Made by a program: the position numbers and the translations under genes | Shown here: positions 16,980 to 26,384 of the stretch, piece after piece | Layout: each line of letters begins with the position of its first letter | How positions within the stretch are numbered: the first letter of the stretch is position 1 | Notes under the pieces: model-generated | What the model saw: only the letters and a program-made list of their open reading frames with translations | What the model was told of the DNA's origin: nothing | Databases searched by the model: none | DNA from: BPIH01 sp042408535 | GTDB lineage: Bacteria > Chloroflexota > Limnocylindria > Limnocylindrales > CSP1-4 | Direction: 5' to 3' | Assembly (NCBI GenBank): GCA_042408535.1 | Contig: JBHORA010000090.1 | Coordinates: forward strand, 1-64,000 | Length of the DNA stretch: 64,000 nt

Positions 16980-19805
16980 TCAGTCCACCTCACCCCGCAG
17001 GATCGCCGCGGGGGCGAGCGGTCGTTCGGTCCGGGCCGCCCACCACGCCCCGAGCCCGGCGATCGTAGCCGAGCCGACGAGGAGGACGACGAGCCAGACC
17101 GGGTCGATGGTGACGCCGCCATGGAGCTCGGCCGCGAGACCGGCTGGAAGGGGCCGCCCGAGGGCCTGTTCGAGGCGGAGAGCTTCGGCGAGGAAGGCCT
17201 CGAGCCCGATCCCCGCGCCGAGGCCGAGGATCGTCGCGCCGACGAGGAGGGGCCCGTACTCGAGGAAGACGAGTCGGCGTCGGGCCGCCGGCGGCAGGCC
17301 GAGGATCTCGAGGATCCCACCCTCGAGGGATCGCCCGGCGGCGACGACGAGCATCGAGGCCCAGGCGAGGACGGCGGCGTAGCCTCCCGCCAGACCCGAT
17401 GCCCCGAGGAGGGCGGCCGTGAGCCCCGCCGCGATCGGCTCCGCCTCGAGACGGCGGATCTCGGCCGCGCGCTCGGCGAGGACGAGTCCCGGCCGCTCGG
17501 CGACGAAGCGCGCCAGAGCCTCGGCGGCCGACGGCGGGGCAGCGACGAAGAGGTCGGTCGTCGGCAGCTCGACGCCGGCCGTCGCCAGGAGGCGCCGATC
17601 GACGATGACGAAGCGTCCGTCCTCGGCCGTCGTCGGCACCGACGGGACGAGCCCGAGGACGCGGAGGAGCACCGATCGGCCGCCGAGGACGAGGCCGAAG
17701 GTCTCCCCGGGGACGAGCTCGTCGGGCGCGGCCCCGAGCCGCTCGCCGACGACCGCGGGGATCGCCCCGTCGGGACCGCGGGCCTCGAGCTCGGGCGGGA
17801 GTTCGACCGGGAACGGCGCGCCGGCGACGATCCGACGGTAGGCAGCGACGTCGAGGGCGAGGACCTCGACCGGCTCGGCGACGGTCCCGACGACGGCCCC
17901 TGCCCGGTACGCCGCGGCGACGGCCGCCACCCCGGCGACGCCGCCCGGATCCGTCCCCTCCGGGAGGACGCCGCCGGGGCGAGTCACCCGGAAATCGGCT
18001 CCGACGGCCTGCCAGGCTGCGGCATCGCTTGCCGCTCCGAGCCTCGCCAGCGCCGCGGCAGAGTAGCCGCCGACGGTCGTCGCCGCGACGAGGGCGAGGA
18101 CGATCGGCCCGTGGCCGGCGGCCGCGGCGAGCCGGCGGGCGGCGTGGATGGTGACGAAGCCCCGACCCCTCGCCGCGGCCCCCGCGATCGGGCGGAGGGC
18201 GAGCGGCAGGGCTCGCCGGCCGAGGAGGCCGAGGGCGAGGCCGAGGAGAGCCGGCACCGCGGCCAGGAGCGGGTCGACCGATCCGGCCCCGACGCCACCC
18301 CCGGCAGCGCCACCCGCCCCGAAGCTCCCCGCCGCCGCTGCCGCTCCGCGCTGCCGCACGAGGAACGCGGTGACGAGGGCGAGCCCCGCGACGGCGAGCT
18401 CGACGACCCGCCGTCGGGCGGACGGCCGCCGGGTCGCCGATTCGTCGGCCGTCGGCCGCCCGGCGCCCGGTCGAAGCGAACGAGATCCAGCAAGGGCGGC
18501 CGCCGCCGCCGACCCGAAGGCGACCACCGCGACGCCGACGCCGAGGGCCGTCGGGAGCCGCGGCTCGTCGACGGGGGCCACCGCCCCGGCCACGGTCCCG
18601 GCCAGAAGACCGAGGGGGACGAAGACGAGGAGCCCCTCGCCGACGAGGCTCGCCGCCACGTGGACGCTCGACGCGCCGCGGCCGCGCCAGAGGGCAAGCG
18701 TCCCCCGCCGGCGGCGGACGGCGAGGCCGGCGACGACGAGGAGGCAGGCGAGGGCCAGGAGGAGCGGCCCCGTCGCCGCGGCCGTCGCTGCGGCGACGGC
18801 GGTTCCGAAGGCCGCTTGTTCGGCCTCGACGATGACGAGGAGGTTCGTGCGCAAGTGCGTCGGCACCCCCGTCGGATCGCGGAAGACGGTCCCGAGCCGC
18901 CGGAGGCCGACGACGAGGGCATCCACGGTTCGCGGCGACAGGCGAGCCGGATCGACGAAGGAGCGCCAGGTGAGGCTCGTCAGGATCCCCTCCCTGGAGG
19001 TTTCGGCCATGTAGCGCTCGTAGGCCGAGGGCGCCAGGAGGAGCCGGACGTCCTCCGCTTCACTGTCCACGTTGATGAACCGAGTGACCGTCTCGTCGAG
19101 CGGCCAGTCCCCGAACCAGTACGGGTCCGTGGGATCGACGACCTCGAAGAGCCCGACGACGCGAACCGCCATCTGGCCGATCCGGCCCGCGAATCCGGTC
19201 CCGTTGAGGGGATCGGACCGATCGAGCTCGAGGCGGACGATGTCTCCGACCCGAACCCCGACGGTCTCCGCGGCCGCTCGACCGATGGCAGCCTCGAAGA
19301 GGCCGACGGGCGGTGGTTCCCCCACGATCTGGAACGACGTCGGCGGCCAGCCTGGGATCGTTTCGAACCGACTCGTCGGCCACCGACCGGCGACGAGCCG
19401 GAGGTACGGCTCGACGCCCGGCTGGAAGCGGAAGCGGGCGGTCCGGGGGACCGGCCCTGGGTCGACGAAGGCCCAACGCGGACTCTCGACGAGGAGGCTG
19501 CGGCTGCTGACGAGGGCTCGAACCGGGTCGGGCAGGCGAGCTTCGAGGGCGGCTCCGACCGACTCGACGCTCGCGAGTCCAGGCCCCGGGTCGGGTTCGA
19601 CCCGGCCGACCTGGGTGAGCTCGAGGTTCCGGCTCGCCGGCGGCGCCGCGGCGACGGCCGAACGGAGGGCCGTCGCCGCCCACGCCTCGTGCAGCCCGGG
19701 GACGAGGCCGAGGACGAGCGCCGACAGGGCGACGAGACCGGCGAGAATCGCCGTCGAGACCCGCTCCGAACGCCAGCGGAGGAGTGAAAGCCGGAGCCAC
19801 CGCAT
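16980..19805 (-). CDS. FtsX-like ABC transporter permease (941 aa)
   Basis: Very large membrane protein with an FtsX/MacB-type architecture. The first helix is STAILAGLVALSALVLGLVPGL (about residues 18-40), followed by a large extracytoplasmic domain (40-330). Then comes a block of several helices (about 330-420: GPLLLALACLLVVAGLAVRRRRG and a GEGLLVFVPLGLLAG segment) and further helices, a second outer domain (about 610-790), and a final helix set including LGASGLAGGYAAVLAWASMLVVAAG. The sequence is strongly Ala/Gly/Leu-biased. It lies 4 bases downstream of another giant permease and upstream of the double ATPase, so the three genes probably form one heteromeric exporter. Substrate unknown. 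Confidence 0.88.
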   Translation of the reverse strand: MRWLRLSLLRWRSERVSTAILAGLVALSALVLGLVPGLHEAWAATALRSAVAAAPPASRNLELTQVGRVEPDPGPGLASVESVGAALEARLPDPVRALVSSRSLLVESPRWAFVDPGPVPRTARFRFQPGVEPYLRLVAGRWPTSRFETIPGWPPTSFQIVGEPPPVGLFEAAIGRAAAETVGVRVGDIVRLELDRSDPLNGTGFAGRIGQMAVRVVGLFEVVDPTDPYWFGDWPLDETVTRFINVDSEAEDVRLLLAPSAYERYMAETSREGILTSLTWRSFVDPARLSPRTVDALVVGLRRLGTVFRDPTGVPTHLRTNLLVIVEAEQAAFGTAVAAATAAATGPLLLALACLLVVAGLAVRRRRGTLALWRGRGASSVHVAASLVGEGLLVFVPLGLLAGTVAGAVAPVDEPRLPTALGVGVAVVAFGSAAAAALAGSRSLRPGAGRPTADESATRRPSARRRVVELAVAGLALVTAFLVRQRGAAAAAGSFGAGGAAGGGVGAGSVDPLLAAVPALLGLALGLLGRRALPLALRPIAGAAARGRGFVTIHAARRLAAAAGHGPIVLALVAATTVGGYSAAALARLGAASDAAAWQAVGADFRVTRPGGVLPEGTDPGGVAGVAAVAAAYRAGAVVGTVAEPVEVLALDVAAYRRIVAGAPFPVELPPELEARGPDGAIPAVVGERLGAAPDELVPGETFGLVLGGRSVLLRVLGLVPSVPTTAEDGRFVIVDRRLLATAGVELPTTDLFVAAPPSAAEALARFVAERPGLVLAERAAEIRRLEAEPIAAGLTAALLGASGLAGGYAAVLAWASMLVVAAGRSLEGGILEILGLPPAARRRLVFLEYGPLLVGATILGLGAGIGLEAFLAEALRLEQALGRPLPAGLAAELHGGVTIDPVWLVVLLVGSATIAGLGAWWAARTERPLAPAAILRGEVD

Positions 19806-19809
19806 CGGC

Positions 19810-22800
19810 TCAGATCTCCGTCGCCCGGAGCGTCGCCGCTGGCTCGAGCCGTGCCGTCCTGCGGGCGAGGAGGAACGCCGTCACGACGAGGACGAGCGGC
19901 GCCCCGAGGAGGAGGATGGCGATCGTCGACCACGGGATCTCGACGGTCACCGGTGGAACGGGGGGCAACCCGTCCGGGGTCAGGACGAGGGCTGGCAGGA
20001 CGAGCCAGGCGAGGACGATCCCGACGGTGATGCCGGCGCCGAGGCCGGTCAGGAGGAGGACCGATTGCTCGAAGGTGAGCCAGGCGACGACGTTCCCCCT
20101 CGAGAGGCCGAGCGCCCGGAGGACGGCGAGCTCGGCCGCCCGCTCCTCGGCGGCGGCGACGCCGCCGAGGACGACCCCGAGGACGGCGAAAACGAGCCCG
20201 GTCAGGCTCGCCAAGAGGAGAGCGCCGATGAGCCCGGCCGCGATCGGGTCGCGGAGCAGCTCCGCCGCCCGGGCCTCGCGGCCGATGACCTCGGCCGGAG
20301 CCGTCGGTCCCCCGGCGACGGCAGCCAGGACCCCCGCCTCCCGCCCCCGCTCGACGGCGAGCCACCATTCGTCGATGTCGGCCCCGGTCCCGGTGGCGGC
20401 GAGGGCGGCGAGCTCGAGGGTCGGACCGTCGACGACGGCGAAGGGCCGATCGGGCTCGAGGGGCGCGAAGCGCTCCACGATGGCGACGACCCGGAGCCGG
20501 ACCCGGAGCCCGAGGGTATCGATCGGGAGGAGGTCGCCGACCCCGACGCCCGCCTGGTCGGCGAGGATACGGTCGACGATGGCCGCGAGGGTGGGAGCCG
20601 CCGGCAGCACTGGTGCGAGATCGAAGGTCGTTCCGGCCTCACTGACCGGCAAATCGGGACGATCGAGATCGCCGCCGATGAGGATGCCGTCACCGCCCTC
20701 CGGCACGACGAGGGTGATCCTGCCCGGCGCCGCCGGATCCGTCGGGTACGGCACGAGGCGGGAGGGGCCGAAGCTCGGCGGGACGATCCGCGTCCAGGAC
20801 CAGCCGGCGGGCGGCACCTCGAGGCGGGCCAAGGTCGCCCCCGGGTCCCCGCTCCCGGCGAGCACCTCCCGGAGCTCGATGGTTCCGACGATCTGGGTGT
20901 AGCCGGGCGGGTAGAGGGCGAGGCCGATGCCAACGAGTCGGAGCGGTCCGGTGGCGCCGACGAGGGCCAGGCCTTCGCCATTCCGTGACCCCGGGACCTC
21001 CCCGCCGAGGAAGATGTCGACGACCTGCTCGCCGTCGGCGGCCGAGATTCTCGGCCCTTCGAGACGGAGGAGCCGGCCGTGGCCGTCGAGGAGCCGGACC
21101 TGGGCGACGAATTCGGGCGATCCGGCCGGCACGAAGCCCTCGGGTTCGGCGACCTCGAGTCTGGCGTCGACGACGAGCCGGAGTCGAAGGCTCCCCGCCG
21201 GGAGCTCGACGCCGGGCACGGTCGGTCGACCGGAGCGGAGCTCGGCCAAGGCCTGGAGGACGGCCGCTCGCTCGGGGCCGGCGAGATTGGCGATGGCAGA
21301 CCCGACGACCTCGGGTTCGAGCCCGACGAGCTCCGCGTCGCGGACGCTCCGCCCGGCGTCGAAGGAGCGTCGGGTGACGGCGCCGGCACCGGTGACGCCG
21401 TCGAGCCGCCCGTACCAGGCCCCGGCGAGCCACTCCGGCACGCTCGAATAGTCGGGGGCGACGATCCGGATCCCGGTCGCCGCCTGATACGCCGCCTGGT
21501 CCTGCTGGGAGCGCTCCCAGGTCACCGCGTACCCAGCCGAGAGCGTCGCCAGACCGGTCGCCAACACGAGGAGGAGGGTGAGGCGGAGGAAGCGGAGCTG
21601 GCGCCGGGCGAGCTGGCGCGCGGCGAGGGCGAGGACAGCGCCCCGCCGGCGCCCGGCGAGCCACTGGCCCACCTCGGTCAGGCGGGGCACGATCCGGAGG
21701 GCGACGACGACCCCGCCGAGGAGACCGATGGCCGGCCCAGCGACGACGATCGGATCGAGGCCGGCGGTTGCGCCTCGACCGATGACGGGGCCGCCCGCGA
21801 GCCGGAGCTGCCAGACGGCGAGTCCCGCCGCGACGACGACGACGACGTCGAGCCCGAGCCGGACGACGAGGCTCGTCCGTCCCGCCCGGGCGACTTGGGC
21901 GCGAACGATGGCGAGCGAGCCGCCGAGGACGCTCCCGGGCGCGGCGAGGGCAGTTGCCAGGACTGCCGCACCGATCGTCACGAGGGCGACAAAGGCCGCG
22001 AGCCCCGGATCGGGCGGCGCCCCGGTGAGGAGGCCAGCGGCGCCCAGCGGTCCCAGGGAGCCGACGATCCGAACGACCCCGTAGGCCGCGAGCGGCCCGA
22101 GGACGACGACCGGGAGAGCGACGACGGCGGCCTCGAGGAGCGAGAGTCGGGCGACGTGCCCGGCACCGGCACCCCGCGCCCTGAGGAGGACCGCTTCCCC
22201 GACCCGCCGGTCGGCGAGGAGGGCGGACAAGAGGAGGACGCCGTAGAGGGCGAGGACGGCGAGCTCGATCGTCACGATGAGAACCCCCGCCCGGCCGACG
22301 AGGGCGGTCCGGGCCTCGGACCGGAGGGCATCGGCGAGGCCGAGAGTGAGCGTCGGCGCGCGATCGCGCGGCAGGGCGGCCGGCAGCCTCGTCGCCAGGG
22401 CCGCGACGTCGGTCGCGACCCCGTCGGCGTCGACGGCTCGAAGGGTGGCCACATTCGGGACGGCCGTCCACTCCAGATCGGCGGTTTCGGCCAGCCGGGA
22501 GAGGTCACCGAGGGCAGCGAGGGCCGGGCCGACCGCCCTGCTCGGAACCGAGCCGGCGTCGACCGCCAGCGGGACCGCGGCCCAGAGCGGATCGCTCGCC
22601 CCTGGGCGCCAGAGGCCCGTGACGACGAGCGTGACCGGCGTCGCCGGACCCGCAGTCACCTCGAAACGGTCGCCCGGGCCGAGGCCGAGGCGGGCGGCGA
22701 CCTCGGACGGCAGGGCGACCTCGATGGCGTCGCCGCCGGGCCCGCCGATCGCGGCAGCCTCGAGGCCGGCCGGCCACCGCCCGGTCTCGAGGGTCGCTCG

Positions 22801-23181
22801 GGCCGGCAACGTCGCGTCCCCGGCGACGACGGCGAGGGCGGTCGCAGCCGCGCGGCCGCTGAGAGCGACGACGGTCCGTGCCGTCAGCCCGACGGCGCCG
22901 CCAGCCCGAGCGATGGCCCGCTCGAGCTCGGGCCGAACGATGGCATCGAGGGAGACGAGGGCGTCGGCCGGGGCCAGGAGCCGGGCGCGGACCGCCCGTT
23001 CCTCCACAGGCCGGGCGAGGAGGGCGCGCCGCAGCCCGCCGTCGGCGACGCTGTCGGCGTAGAGGACGCCGGCAGCGAGGGAGCTCGCAGCCGCGAGGAC
23101 GAGGATCGCCGAGACGAGGGCGGTCGTCCGTCCGGCCTCGATCCGACGGAGGGCGATCCGGAGGAACCCGCTGGGCCGCAT
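19810..23181 (-). CDS. FtsX-like ABC transporter permease (about 1123 aa)
   Basis: First gene of the minus-strand exporter operon. It has an N-terminal helix TTALVSAILVLAAASSLAAGVLYADS, then a large outer domain. FtsX-like helical bundles follow (VLLLSALLADRRVGEAVLLRARGAGAGHVARLSLLEAAVVALPVVVL appears in two parts), with a second long outer domain (about 560-960). The C-terminal FtsX core has GVAAAEERAAELAVLRALGLSRGNVVAWLTFEQ and ends in RRTARLEPAATLRATEI. The ATG at 23181 is chosen because GGAGGTGAG lies about 10 bases before it. An in-frame GTG 12 bases upstream would overlap that ribosome site, and the remaining upstream frame is not conserved-looking. Its stop is 4 bases before the next permease start. 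Confidence 0.88.
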   Translation of the reverse strand: MRPSGFLRIALRRIEAGRTTALVSAILVLAAASSLAAGVLYADSVADGGLRRALLARPVEERAVRARLLAPADALVSLDAIVRPELERAIARAGGAVGLTARTVVALSGRAAATALAVVAGDATLPARATLETGRWPAGLEAAAIGGPGGDAIEVALPSEVAARLGLGPGDRFEVTAGPATPVTLVVTGLWRPGASDPLWAAVPLAVDAGSVPSRAVGPALAALGDLSRLAETADLEWTAVPNVATLRAVDADGVATDVAALATRLPAALPRDRAPTLTLGLADALRSEARTALVGRAGVLIVTIELAVLALYGVLLLSALLADRRVGEAVLLRARGAGAGHVARLSLLEAAVVALPVVVLGPLAAYGVVRIVGSLGPLGAAGLLTGAPPDPGLAAFVALVTIGAAVLATALAAPGSVLGGSLAIVRAQVARAGRTSLVVRLGLDVVVVVAAGLAVWQLRLAGGPVIGRGATAGLDPIVVAGPAIGLLGGVVVALRIVPRLTEVGQWLAGRRRGAVLALAARQLARRQLRFLRLTLLLVLATGLATLSAGYAVTWERSQQDQAAYQAATGIRIVAPDYSSVPEWLAGAWYGRLDGVTGAGAVTRRSFDAGRSVRDAELVGLEPEVVGSAIANLAGPERAAVLQALAELRSGRPTVPGVELPAGSLRLRLVVDARLEVAEPEGFVPAGSPEFVAQVRLLDGHGRLLRLEGPRISAADGEQVVDIFLGGEVPGSRNGEGLALVGATGPLRLVGIGLALYPPGYTQIVGTIELREVLAGSGDPGATLARLEVPPAGWSWTRIVPPSFGPSRLVPYPTDPAAPGRITLVVPEGGDGILIGGDLDRPDLPVSEAGTTFDLAPVLPAAPTLAAIVDRILADQAGVGVGDLLPIDTLGLRVRLRVVAIVERFAPLEPDRPFAVVDGPTLELAALAATGTGADIDEWWLAVERGREAGVLAAVAGGPTAPAEVIGREARAAELLRDPIAAGLIGALLLASLTGLVFAVLGVVLGGVAAAEERAAELAVLRALGLSRGNVVAWLTFEQSVLLLTGLGAGITVGIVLAWLVLPALVLTPDGLPPVPPVTVEIPWSTIAILLLGAPLVLVVTAFLLARRTARLEPAATLRATEI

Positions 23182-23463
23182 CAACGCGCTCACCTCCGCT
23201 CCACCCCGGCTGCCCCCGATGCCCGTCGGGGAGCTCGGCCGGCGGATCTCGCGCCACGCCCGGGGCATCGGCACCACCCACGGCCGTGTCGGCGGAACGA
23301 TACCCGGAAGTGCCGACAGACGCTCGCTCTGGCCGTGGGGGCGCGCCGGTGCAGGCTGGCCGGCCTTCCGGGTAGACTGTCGGACGCCGCGCGGATCGAG
23401 CTCGCCCTTCGCCACAGGGGGTCGTGCCGAGCGCCGATCGATCCCCGCGTTGGTCTCCTCGGC

Positions 23464-23540
23464 GGTGGCCTTAGCTCAATCGGCAGAGCATCGGATTGTG
23501 GCTCCGAAGGTTAGGGGTTCGATCCCCCTAGGCCACCCCA
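23464..23540 (+). tRNA. tRNA-His (anticodon GTG)
   Basis: A full cloverleaf can be folded by hand: acceptor GTGGCCT/AGGCCAC (23465-23471 with 23530-23536), D arm GCTC/GAGC, anticodon stem TCGGA/TCCGA with loop TTGTGGC (anticodon GTG, 23498-23500), variable AGGTT, T arm AGGGG-TTCGATC-CCCCT. The extra G at 23464 and C at 23537 form the G(-1):C73 pair that identifies tRNA-His, and a genomic CCA follows (23538-23540). It stands alone between the exporter operon and the GntR gene. A TAGACT at 23373-23378 may be its -10 box, but no good -35 is seen. Confidence 0.97.
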
Positions 23541-23690
23541 CCTCCGCCTCGAGCGCACCGCGAGACGCGCTCGACCGCGCGCCGACCTGGCTGGCGAGCA
23601 CGCGAGGCGTTCGCCGATGAGCGTCCTCGTTCGGGACGCACCGTTCGTCGATCCAGCGACGCAGCCGCCCCGTCCACGCCGATCCACCCC

Positions 23691-23718
23691 TTGACCGGCG
23701 GCGATTGGTCTATACAAT
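23691..23718 (+). promoter_or_regulatory. promoter and HutC-type operator of the GntR gene
   Basis: A sigma-70-like promoter: TTGACC (23691-23696), 16-base spacer, TACAAT (23713-23718). A 15-base imperfect palindrome ATTGGTCTATACAAT (23704-23718) covers the -10 box and contains GTCTATAC, matching the GT-N-TA-N-AC operator consensus of HutC-subfamily GntR regulators. It lies 60 bases before the regulator's own ATG, which suggests autorepression and control of the module downstream. Confidence 0.65.
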
Positions 23719-23777
23719 CAGCCCATTCCGCCGGGCGTCCCGCCGGCGGCGAGGAGCGTGAGGGCAGCTGCGCGACG

Positions 23778-24569
23778 ATGAGCATCCAGGATCGTCGGCC
23801 GGCCCAGGCGGCCACCGACCGAGAGCACCCGACCCCGGTCCGCCCCCTGCGCCCCTCGCGGACCCTGCCGGTCTACCTCCAGATCGAGGAGGAGCTCGCT
23901 GAACGGATCGAGGCCGGAGAGCTGGCTCCCGGCTCCCGACTGCCGACGGAGCGCGAGCTGTCCGAAACCCTCGGTGTCAGCCGGATGACCGTCCGGGCCG
24001 CCCTCACCCGCCTCGTGCAGCGCGGGCTCATCACCCGCCACCAGGGAAGCGGGACCTTCGTCGCCCAGCCGAAGCTCCGTCAGGACACCAGCCACCTCCG
24101 CTCCTTCTTCGAGGCGTCCCTCGGCCAGGGCCTCGTCCCCGCCAGCCGACTCATCGAGCGGACCGAGGTCCTCGCCACCCGCCACCTGGCCCAGGAGCTC
24201 GAGCTCCGGGTGGGCGAACCCGTCTACAAGGTCGTTCGCGTCCGATCGGTCGCCGGCGTCCCCGTCGTCCTCGAGACGTCCTTCTTCCCGGCCAGGATCG
24301 TGCCCGGCCTCCTCGACCTCGATCTCGAGGGCTCCTCCATCTACCGCCTCATGGAGCAGCACTACGGTGCCCGCCCACACCGGGCCCGCCAGGCCCTCGA
24401 GCCGATCGCGGCGGGCCCGCTCGAGGCCGAGCTCCTCGGCGTCGTCGCCGGCAGCCCCCTCATGCTCGTCGAACGGACGGCCTGGGACGCTCGGGGCCGG
24501 GCCGTCGAGCATGCCCGCGACCTCTACCGGGGCGACCGGAGCCGCTTCGTCGGCGAGCTCACGCTGTGA
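23778..24569 (+). CDS. GntR-family regulator, HutC subfamily (UTRA domain)
   Basis: Transcription regulator of 263 residues. Residues about 30-100 form the winged helix-turn-helix: LPVYLQIEEELAERIEAGEL, LPTERELSETLGVSRMTVRAALTRLVQRGLI and RHQGSGTFVA. The remainder is a UTRA ligand-binding domain, with EPVYKVVRVRSVAGVPVVLETSFF and the typical YGARPHRARQALEPIAAGPLEA and GSPLMLVERTAWDARGRAVEHARDLYRGDR, the ligand-pocket face of the family. ATG 23778 is chosen; the frame extends upstream through the promoter. HutC-type regulators sense small metabolites such as urocanate, sugar phosphates or fatty acids. Here the effector is probably the substrate or product of the adjacent permease and enzyme genes. 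Confidence 0.93.
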   Translation: MSIQDRRPAQAATDREHPTPVRPLRPSRTLPVYLQIEEELAERIEAGELAPGSRLPTERELSETLGVSRMTVRAALTRLVQRGLITRHQGSGTFVAQPKLRQDTSHLRSFFEASLGQGLVPASRLIERTEVLATRHLAQELELRVGEPVYKVVRVRSVAGVPVVLETSFFPARIVPGLLDLDLEGSSIYRLMEQHYGARPHRARQALEPIAAGPLEAELLGVVAGSPLMLVERTAWDARGRAVEHARDLYRGDRSRFVGELTL

Positions 24570-24675
24570 TCCAGAGCTGGACGGGAGGTGCCATGGAGCG
24601 CTAGGACGTGCCGCCGAGGCGAGCTGGCCGCGCCAGGCCAGCGCATCCGTGAGGGTTTCGAGGAGGGAGAACATC

Positions 24676-26286
24676 GTGACCGCCATTGCCACTCCAACAC
24701 CACGGCTGTTCGTCCGCAAGACCTCCGGCCTCATCCGGACCATCGGCGTCGGTGGGGCCATCGTCTTCGGCGTCCACTGCATCAGCCTCTCGTCGTCGGG
24801 GATCCTGACCTTCTACTCGGTTCCCGGCCTCTGGCCCGGGGCGAACATCCTCGTCGTCCTGACGTTGTCCGCGATCCTCTGCGCGATGCACGGCTACACG
24901 TTCAGCCAGATCGGAGCGGCCGCACCCCGGGCGGGAGCGGACTACACGCTGGCGAGCCGGACCCTCAGTCCCTGGCTCGCCTTCCCGGCCAGCTTCGCCC
25001 TCGTCCTCTTCAGTGGACTCGTCGCCGGGAGCCTCATCGCCTGGATTCCGACCGTCGCCCTGCCGGCTTTCCTCCGGGCAACCGGCATCCTCTACCAGCA
25101 AGCCTGGGCCACGGATCTGGCGACGTTCAGCCAGAGCCAGGCCGGAATCCTCGTCTTCGGGACGGCCGGCGTGCTCATCACCCTCATCAGCCTCTTCTTC
25201 CCGACCCGGACCGTCGTCCGGTTCATGGGCATCGGCTTCGTCCTCGGGCTCGCCGCCTGGGCGGTCATCCTCTTTGCCTTCGCGACTGGGTCGGCGGAGA
25301 CCTTCCAGGCGAACTGGGACAAGTACGTCCCCGGCGGCCCGTACGCCCAGGTCATCCCCACCGCCGAAGCGAATGGCCTCGTCTTCGACCGGAGCTTCCA
25401 GAACACGGCGATCGCCGGCCTCATCATGGGCTTCTGGATCTTCTACGGCTACTACATCCCGACCTTCTTCGCCGGCGAGGTGAAGGAGGCACCGCGAACG
25501 CTCCTCTGGGGTGCCTGGGGATCCCTCGCCGTGACGTGGGCGATCTTCACGGCCGGCGTCCTCCTCTTCACCCGCTTCGTCCCCCAGGACTGGATGGCGG
25601 CCGAGGGCTACCTCTTCATCAAGGGGGTCGGAGGCTTCGACTCGAATCCCTTCGTCACCTTCTACGCCTCGGTTCTCCAGCCGAACGTCATCTTCTTCCT
25701 CGTCATGGCGGTCGGCTTCATCTACACCCTCATCAACCTCGCCCAGACCTACTTCTTCTACGCCAGCCGAATCATGTTCGCCTGGTCCTTCGACCGCATC
25801 GTCCCGGAGTGGATCTCGAACGTCCATGCCGAGACCGGCAGCCCCCGGAACGCCGTCCTCCTCATCGCCATCCTGGCCGAAATCGGCGTCCTCGCCTCGG
25901 CCTTCTACTCGGCCCTCTTCGTCCAGCTGAACTTCGTCTTCTACGCCGCGATCACGATGATCGTCCCCATCATCGCTGCGATCGTCTATCCGTACCGCAA
26001 GCGACACCTCTGGGAGCAGGGCGCGGGCCACGTCCGGTCGATGATCTTCGGTCTGCCGTCGATGACCGTTGTCGGGATCGGGACCCTTGCCTTCATCCTC
26101 CTCCTCGTCGCCTCGCCGTTCCTGTGGCCGGCGGTCGGCTTCGGCGACCAGCAGGGCCAGGCCCTCGCCATCTTCGGCGCCATCGTCCTGGCCGGGCTCG
26201 TCATCTTCGCCGCCGCCCGCTGGTACCGGCAGACGCGCGAAGGGATCGACATCATGGCCACCTTCCAGGAGATCCCACCGGCCTAG
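24676..26286 (+). CDS. APC-superfamily permease
   Basis: Integral membrane transporter of 536 residues with about 12 hydrophobic helices. The family pattern is visible near the N-terminus: SGLIRTIGVGGAIVFGVHCIS, followed by IGAAAPRAGADYTLASRTLSPWLAF, matching the AxPxxGGxYxxxxR signature of amino-acid/polyamine permeases. The start is a GTG at 24676 with a strong ribosome site (GAGGAGGGAG). The 106-base gap after the regulator holds a small hairpin (GCTGGCC at 24623-24629 with GGCCAGC at 24636-24642). APC proteins take up amino acids, amines or related cations with protons or by exchange. Context with glycerol-type enzymes suggests a polyol amine, but the substrate is not readable. Confidence 0.92.
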   Translation: MTAIATPTPRLFVRKTSGLIRTIGVGGAIVFGVHCISLSSSGILTFYSVPGLWPGANILVVLTLSAILCAMHGYTFSQIGAAAPRAGADYTLASRTLSPWLAFPASFALVLFSGLVAGSLIAWIPTVALPAFLRATGILYQQAWATDLATFSQSQAGILVFGTAGVLITLISLFFPTRTVVRFMGIGFVLGLAAWAVILFAFATGSAETFQANWDKYVPGGPYAQVIPTAEANGLVFDRSFQNTAIAGLIMGFWIFYGYYIPTFFAGEVKEAPRTLLWGAWGSLAVTWAIFTAGVLLFTRFVPQDWMAAEGYLFIKGVGGFDSNPFVTFYASVLQPNVIFFLVMAVGFIYTLINLAQTYFFYASRIMFAWSFDRIVPEWISNVHAETGSPRNAVLLIAILAEIGVLASAFYSALFVQLNFVFYAAITMIVPIIAAIVYPYRKRHLWEQGAGHVRSMIFGLPSMTVVGIGTLAFILLLVASPFLWPAVGFGDQQGQALAIFGAIVLAGLVIFAAARWYRQTREGIDIMATFQEIPPA

Positions 26287-26384
26287 CGGAACCGACGGGG
26301 ATCGGTGGGGCGAGGATCGTCGCCTCGCTCCACCGGCCCCTTGCTTTCCGCCGACCGACCCGCCACGGAGCCGAGTTCGATCCG

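Noticed and set aside
17121..19787. Long plus-strand open frame antisense to the 941-aa permease
   Set aside because: Composition artefact; repeated acidic/Arg runs without membrane or catalytic motifs, and the minus strand has an FtsX-like protein.
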